From: Ruminococcus flavefaciens ND2009
Lineage (GTDB): Bacteria > Bacillota > Clostridia > Oscillospirales > Ruminococcaceae
Length of the DNA stretch: 64,000 nucleotides
Assembly (NCBI RefSeq): GCF_000621785.1
Contig: NZ_KK211346.1
Span: forward strand, 573,754-637,753
Direction of reading: 5' to 3'
Part shown: positions 61,550 through 64,000 of the stretch, in pieces
Layout: each line of letters begins with the position of its first letter
How positions within the stretch are numbered: position 1 is the stretch's first letter
Position numbers and translations under genes: made by a program
The notes under the pieces: generated by a model
Told to the model about the DNA's origin: nothing
The model's input: only the letters and a program-made list of their open reading frames with translations
The model's database searches: none

Positions 61550-63205
61550 TTATTTATTTCTGCGCTTTAAGGATACAGCGAATACCGCTGCGGAAACTCC
61601 GAGAAGAGCGATGACGCCTGTAGCATTGCGGTCACCTGTTTTCGGGGAATCTGTCTTTGTTGTAGTCCTGGCAGCTGTAGTAGTCGCCTTTGCTGTTGTA
61701 GTTGTTGTATTAGTTGAAGTCGCAGATGTTGTTGTTGTGGTCGTAGTCGTAGTAGTTGTTGTGGTAGTGGTAGTTGTGGTTGTCGTCGTCGTAGTTGTTG
61801 TGGTTGTCGTCGTCGTAGTTGTTGTCGTTGTCGTCGTCGTAGTTGTTGTTGTTGTCGTTGTCGTCGTCGTAGTAGTTGTTGTCGTCGTAGTAGTTGTTGT
61901 GGTTGTCGTTGTCGTAGTTGTTGTGGTCGTCGTAGTAGTTGTTGTGGTTGTCGTTGTCGTAGTTGTTGTGGTCGTCGTAGTGGTCGTTGTGGTCGTAGTG
62001 GTGGTTGTAGTAGTGGTTGTTGTGGTGGTGGTAGATGTTGTTGTCGTTGTAGTAGTTGTGGTTGTGGTCGTAGAAGTAGTAGATGTCGTGGTAGTTGTAG
62101 TAGTTGTTGTCGACGTAGTGGTTGTAGTTGTTGTCGTTGTAGTAGTCGACGTGGTTGTGGTTGTTGTTGTCGTCGTAGTAGGTGTTGTCGTTGTAGTTGT
62201 GGTCTCGGTAACCTCTGTGCTGCTCAGCATCTTAGGATTGAACGCCGAGTAACCAAACTGTATTCCGCCGTCGAAGGACTTGGCTATGGTCGCGCCTGCT
62301 ACGTGTCCGCCCTCGTCGCCGCTTCCGTCCGCGTCGGGAGCCAGTGTTGAGCCCTGTATTGAACCGGTATACTTGAACTTAGTAGCGTCCTTCAGATTAT
62401 AGAGCACAGGCATATTCTCGCCTGAATCGCGGAGAAATTCGCCCTTGTCATTATAAAGTCTCAGGTTCGTCAGAGGAAGCTGTACATCGTCTCCGGGGAC
62501 ATTGATAACCAGATATGAACCCTCGGGGATATAAACGTCCAGCTGGATATAGCCTTCATTGAACGTCTTTGCCTGCTTCTCGTCAAGATTTACGATATTC
62601 AGGTTTTCATCGTTACCTGTTATCGTCCAGCCCTTATCGTAATACTGGGCAACTCCCAGATTAGCATTGGGCTCAAGTTCCGAGAGATATTTACTTCTTT
62701 CGCGGAGCAGTTCAAACTCTTTGTCAAAGTCAATAAGCTGTCCCACATAAATCTCGCATTGACCTTCGTCAGCAAAATGCCTGATCTCGTCGCTGATGGT
62801 CCCCTCTGAACCAACAACGAAATTCTTTTCGTCAGGCTGGAAATTCTTAAGAGTATCGCCGCCGACCACTATCTGGGCAGCCTTGGTTCCCTCCTCAAGC
62901 TTTGCGCCGACTGAATAGGAAACAGGATCTCCAAGGTTTGCATTTCCGCCTGCCGCAAGTCTTCCCTCGCAGTCTGATCCGTGTGCCGCAAAGTCATCAT
63001 GCAGGAAAACCGAGAATTGCGATGCCGCGCCGAGGAAATACTCATTCTCGTTGTCGATACCCAGGAGCTGAGCCCTGTTATCGTCGGTCACTGCCTGAAT
63101 GCCGCTTTTATCAGGCTTGCTCCTATGTGTAACTATAGGTACTGCTCCCACAATACACAGTGAAGTAAACACACTTAGAAAACGCCTGAATCTGATCTTA
63201 TCCAT
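61550..63205 (-). CDS. surface protein with choice-of-anchor A-type domain and polythreonine linker
   Basis: 551 residues. Signal peptide 1-~26. A globular domain (about 45-325; ASQFSVFLHDDFAAHGSDCE and GRLAAGGNANLGD) resembles the choice-of-anchor A domain found in surface adhesins. Then about 160 residues of almost pure Thr (about 333-492, broken by a few Ser and one Pro), a short Thr/Ala stretch, and a sorting-like C-terminus SPKTGD + hydrophobic helix + KRRNK. The first residue of the usual LPXTG is Ser, so sortase use is likely but the motif is not canonical. Ribosome-binding site AGGGGGAA. Function in adhesion or cellulosome attachment is inference. Confidence 0.85.
   Translation of the reverse strand: MDKIRFRRFLSVFTSLCIVGAVPIVTHRSKPDKSGIQAVTDDNRAQLLGIDNENEYFLGAASQFSVFLHDDFAAHGSDCEGRLAAGGNANLGDPVSYSVGAKLEEGTKAAQIVVGGDTLKNFQPDEKNFVVGSEGTISDEIRHFADEGQCEIYVGQLIDFDKEFELLRERSKYLSELEPNANLGVAQYYDKGWTITGNDENLNIVNLDEKQAKTFNEGYIQLDVYIPEGSYLVINVPGDDVQLPLTNLRLYNDKGEFLRDSGENMPVLYNLKDATKFKYTGSIQGSTLAPDADGSGDEGGHVAGATIAKSFDGGIQFGYSAFNPKMLSSTEVTETTTTTTTPTTTTTTTTTTSTTTTTTTTTTTSTTTTTTTTTSTTSTTTTTTTTTTTTSTTTTTTTTTTTTTTTTTTTTTTTTTTTTTTTTTTTTTTTTTTTTTTTTTTTTTTTTTTTTTTTTTTTTTTTTTTTTTTTTTTTTTTTTTTTTTTTTTTTTTTSATSTNTTTTTAKATTTAARTTTKTDSPKTGDRNATGVIALLGVSAAVFAVSLKRRNK
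61727..62207. repeat. long trinucleotide repeat encoding polythreonine
   Basis: About 480 bp of ACN codons (minus strand), with all four third positions mixed, and higher-order repeats of about 60 bp visible, such as the repeated GTTGTGGTTGTCGTTGTCG pattern on the plus strand. Length change by recombination between units is probable. Confidence 0.9.
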
Positions 63206-63236
63206 GCCAATTCCCCCTAAATATTTTATTTTTATA

Positions 63237-63265
63237 ATTTTATCACAAATTCATATAAATTTCAA
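63237..63265 (-). promoter_or_regulatory. promoter of the polythreonine surface protein
   Basis: TTGAAA, 17 bp, TAAAAT on the minus strand. Confidence 0.75.
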
Positions 63266-63323
63266 TTTGCGATTTAAACAAAATTGACATTTATTATTAA
63301 AGTTATATTCACAATCATGTCAT

Positions 63324-63356
63324 AAAAAAGGCGTCCCCCGTCATACGAGGAACGCT
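63324..63356 (-). terminator. second terminator of the tRNA cluster
   Basis: GCGTTCCTCGT / ACGGGGGACGC (with wobble pairs), then CCTTTTTT on the minus strand. Confidence 0.75.
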
Positions 63357-63364
63357 TGTAAACT

Positions 63365-63393
63365 AAAAAAAGCACCTGCGATCGCAAGTGCTT
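63365..63393 (-). terminator. first terminator of the tRNA cluster
   Basis: AGCACTTGCG / CGCAGGTGCT followed by TTTTTT, immediately after tRNA-Cys. Confidence 0.85.
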
Positions 63394-63394
63394 C

Positions 63395-63468
63395 TGGAGG
63401 CGCCACCCAGATTTGAACTGGGGATCAGGGTGTTGCAGACCCACGCCTTACCACTTGGCTATAGCGCC
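63395..63468 (-). tRNA. tRNA-Cys (anticodon GCA)
   Basis: Acceptor GGCGCTA / the 3' side GTGGCGCC with U discriminator, anticodon loop CTGCAAC (GCA). CCA is encoded. Last of four tRNAs. Confidence 0.94.
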
Positions 63469-63473
63469 GTCTT

Positions 63474-63549
63474 TGGAGCGGATTACGAGGCTCGAACTCG
63501 CTACCTCCACCTTGGCAAGGTGGCGCTCTACCAGATGAGCTAAATCCGC
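63474..63549 (-). tRNA. tRNA-Gly (anticodon GCC)
   Basis: Acceptor GCGGATT / AATCCGC, anticodon GCC in TTGCCAA, CCA encoded. Confidence 0.95.
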
Positions 63550-63553
63550 ATAA

Positions 63554-63630
63554 TGGCGACCCCGAACAGATTCGAACTGTCGACCTCCTGCGTGACAGGC
63601 AGGCGTTCTAACCAACTGAACTACGAGGCC
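63554..63630 (-). tRNA. tRNA-Asp (anticodon GTC)
   Basis: Acceptor GGCCTCG / CGGGGTC (with G-U pairs), anticodon GTC in CTGTCAC, CCA encoded. Confidence 0.95.
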
Positions 63631-63637
63631 AAAGAAT

Positions 63638-63713
63638 TGGTGGGGACTACAGGGCTCGAACCTGTGACCCTCTGCTTGTAAGGCAGATGCTCTCCCAGCT
63701 GAGCTAAACCCCC
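63638..63713 (-). tRNA. tRNA-Val (anticodon TAC)
   Basis: Acceptor GGGGGTT / AGTCCCC, anticodon TAC in CTTACAA, CCA encoded. First of the four-tRNA transcript. Confidence 0.95.
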
Positions 63714-63757
63714 ACTTTTTCTTCCGTTCATCGGTTATCAGTTCCGACGACTTTAAT

Positions 63758-63786
63758 ATTATACCACGGTATTTCTGATTTGTCAA
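63758..63786 (-). promoter_or_regulatory. promoter of the Val-Asp-Gly-Cys tRNA cluster
   Basis: TTGACA, 17 bp, TATAAT on the minus strand; perfect consensus. Confidence 0.88.
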
Positions 63787-63808
63787 CCCTTTTTTTTAAA
63801 AAAACTTC

Positions 63809-63852
63809 AAAAAAATTTCTAAGCTGCGATATACGGCTATATACCGCAGCTT
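63809..63852 (-). terminator. terminator of the gene at the right edge
   Basis: AAGCTGCG / CGCAGCTT outer stem with a pairing TATA-rich interior, followed by ATTTTTTT on the minus strand. Confidence 0.8.
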
Positions 63853-63858
63853 TTTTCA

Positions 63859-64000
63859 TCAGATAATATAGAACCAGCTCTCCTCCGGATCAAGATCAGC
63901 CTTCTTGACCCGCTCTACAGGAGAATCAAAATTATATCTCAGCTCCTGATTTTTGATGCTGACCTTTGCACCTGCGGGTACAGAACGGGTTATAAATGCG
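63859..64000 (-). CDS. C-terminal end of a gene running off the window
   Basis: Reads on the minus strand, without a stop from the window edge, as ITRSVPAGAKVSIKNQ, then FDSPVERVKK and a C-terminal ESWFYII. The VPAGAKV stretch resembles the end of a left-handed beta-helix acyltransferase (hexapeptide or serine acetyltransferase type). Too little is present for a firm call. Confidence 0.4.
   Translation of the reverse strand, partial: AFITRSVPAGAKVSIKNQELRYNFDSPVERVKKADLDPEESWFYII

Noticed and set aside
61727..62207. CRISPR-like repetition
   Set aside because: There are no spacers; the repeat is a continuous in-frame trinucleotide run in a coding region.
61506..62252. Open frame of 248 codons on the plus strand with a very long polyvaline run
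   Set aside because: It is the complement of the polythreonine repeat in the surface-protein gene; a stop-free run is expected there, and no ribosome-binding site precedes it.

Overview
The window looks like a chromosomal segment of a low-to-mid GC Gram-positive anaerobe of the Ruminococcus type (Oscillospiraceae). The grounds are two dockerin-bearing secreted proteins, a pectin-degrading PL11 lyase, a surface protein with an extremely long polythreonine linker, an Rnf complex, AddAB, and sigma-A promoters with almost invariant 17-bp spacers. The genus is an inference from gene content.

Layout. 1-11.5 kb: one half of a heterodimeric ABC exporter, a UDP-sugar pyrophosphorylase, tRNA-Pro, a four-gene cluster with a dockerin protein, glyA, small hydrolase/VOC genes, rarA, an ACT protein with homoserine dehydrogenase, and a frameshifted TfoX-like gene. 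11.5-20.2 kb (minus strand): yceD-rpmF, then DUF512-der-plsY-gpsA-asnB, a small P-loop protein and pgi. 20.3-37 kb: a group of cell-wall proteins (three DacF-like proteins, a VanY-like protein, a double GH25 protein, an amidase) interleaved with addB-addA, rluA and tyrA. 37-44 kb: metallophosphoesterase, TspO, a free-standing 19-codon cysteine-rich peptide gene, and a TPP-riboswitch operon thiS-thiF-thiG-GNAT-thiH-tenI-thiE-tatD. 44-50 kb: SPL-type radical SAM gene, response regulator, ABC ATPase, three paralogous permeases and histidine kinase, with a four-copy direct-repeat operator inside the operon. 50-56 kb: PL11 rhamnogalacturonan lyase with a divergent AraC regulator, a long foldback, a ruined ECF sigma gene, tRNA-Leu and an orphan substrate-binding lipoprotein. 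56-64 kb: rnfCDGEAB, the polythreonine surface protein, four tRNAs (Val-Asp-Gly-Cys) and the end of a further gene.

The most unusual pattern is that several peptidoglycan enzymes clustered at 20-37 kb have lost the residues that define catalysis while keeping their folds and good expression signals: two DacF-like proteins have lost the nucleophile and other active-site motifs, the VanY-like protein has lost a zinc ligand and the catalytic Glu, the second GH25 domain lacks its first catalytic Asp, and the amidase lacks the usual first zinc His. Next in interest is the 19-codon gene at 38362, which has its own promoter, strong ribosome-binding site and terminator and encodes a peptide with a C-C...C...C-C pattern.

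Start codons were re-chosen wherever a strong ribosome-binding site lies inside the longest open frame. Functional calls rest on motif recognition by eye; no database search was run.
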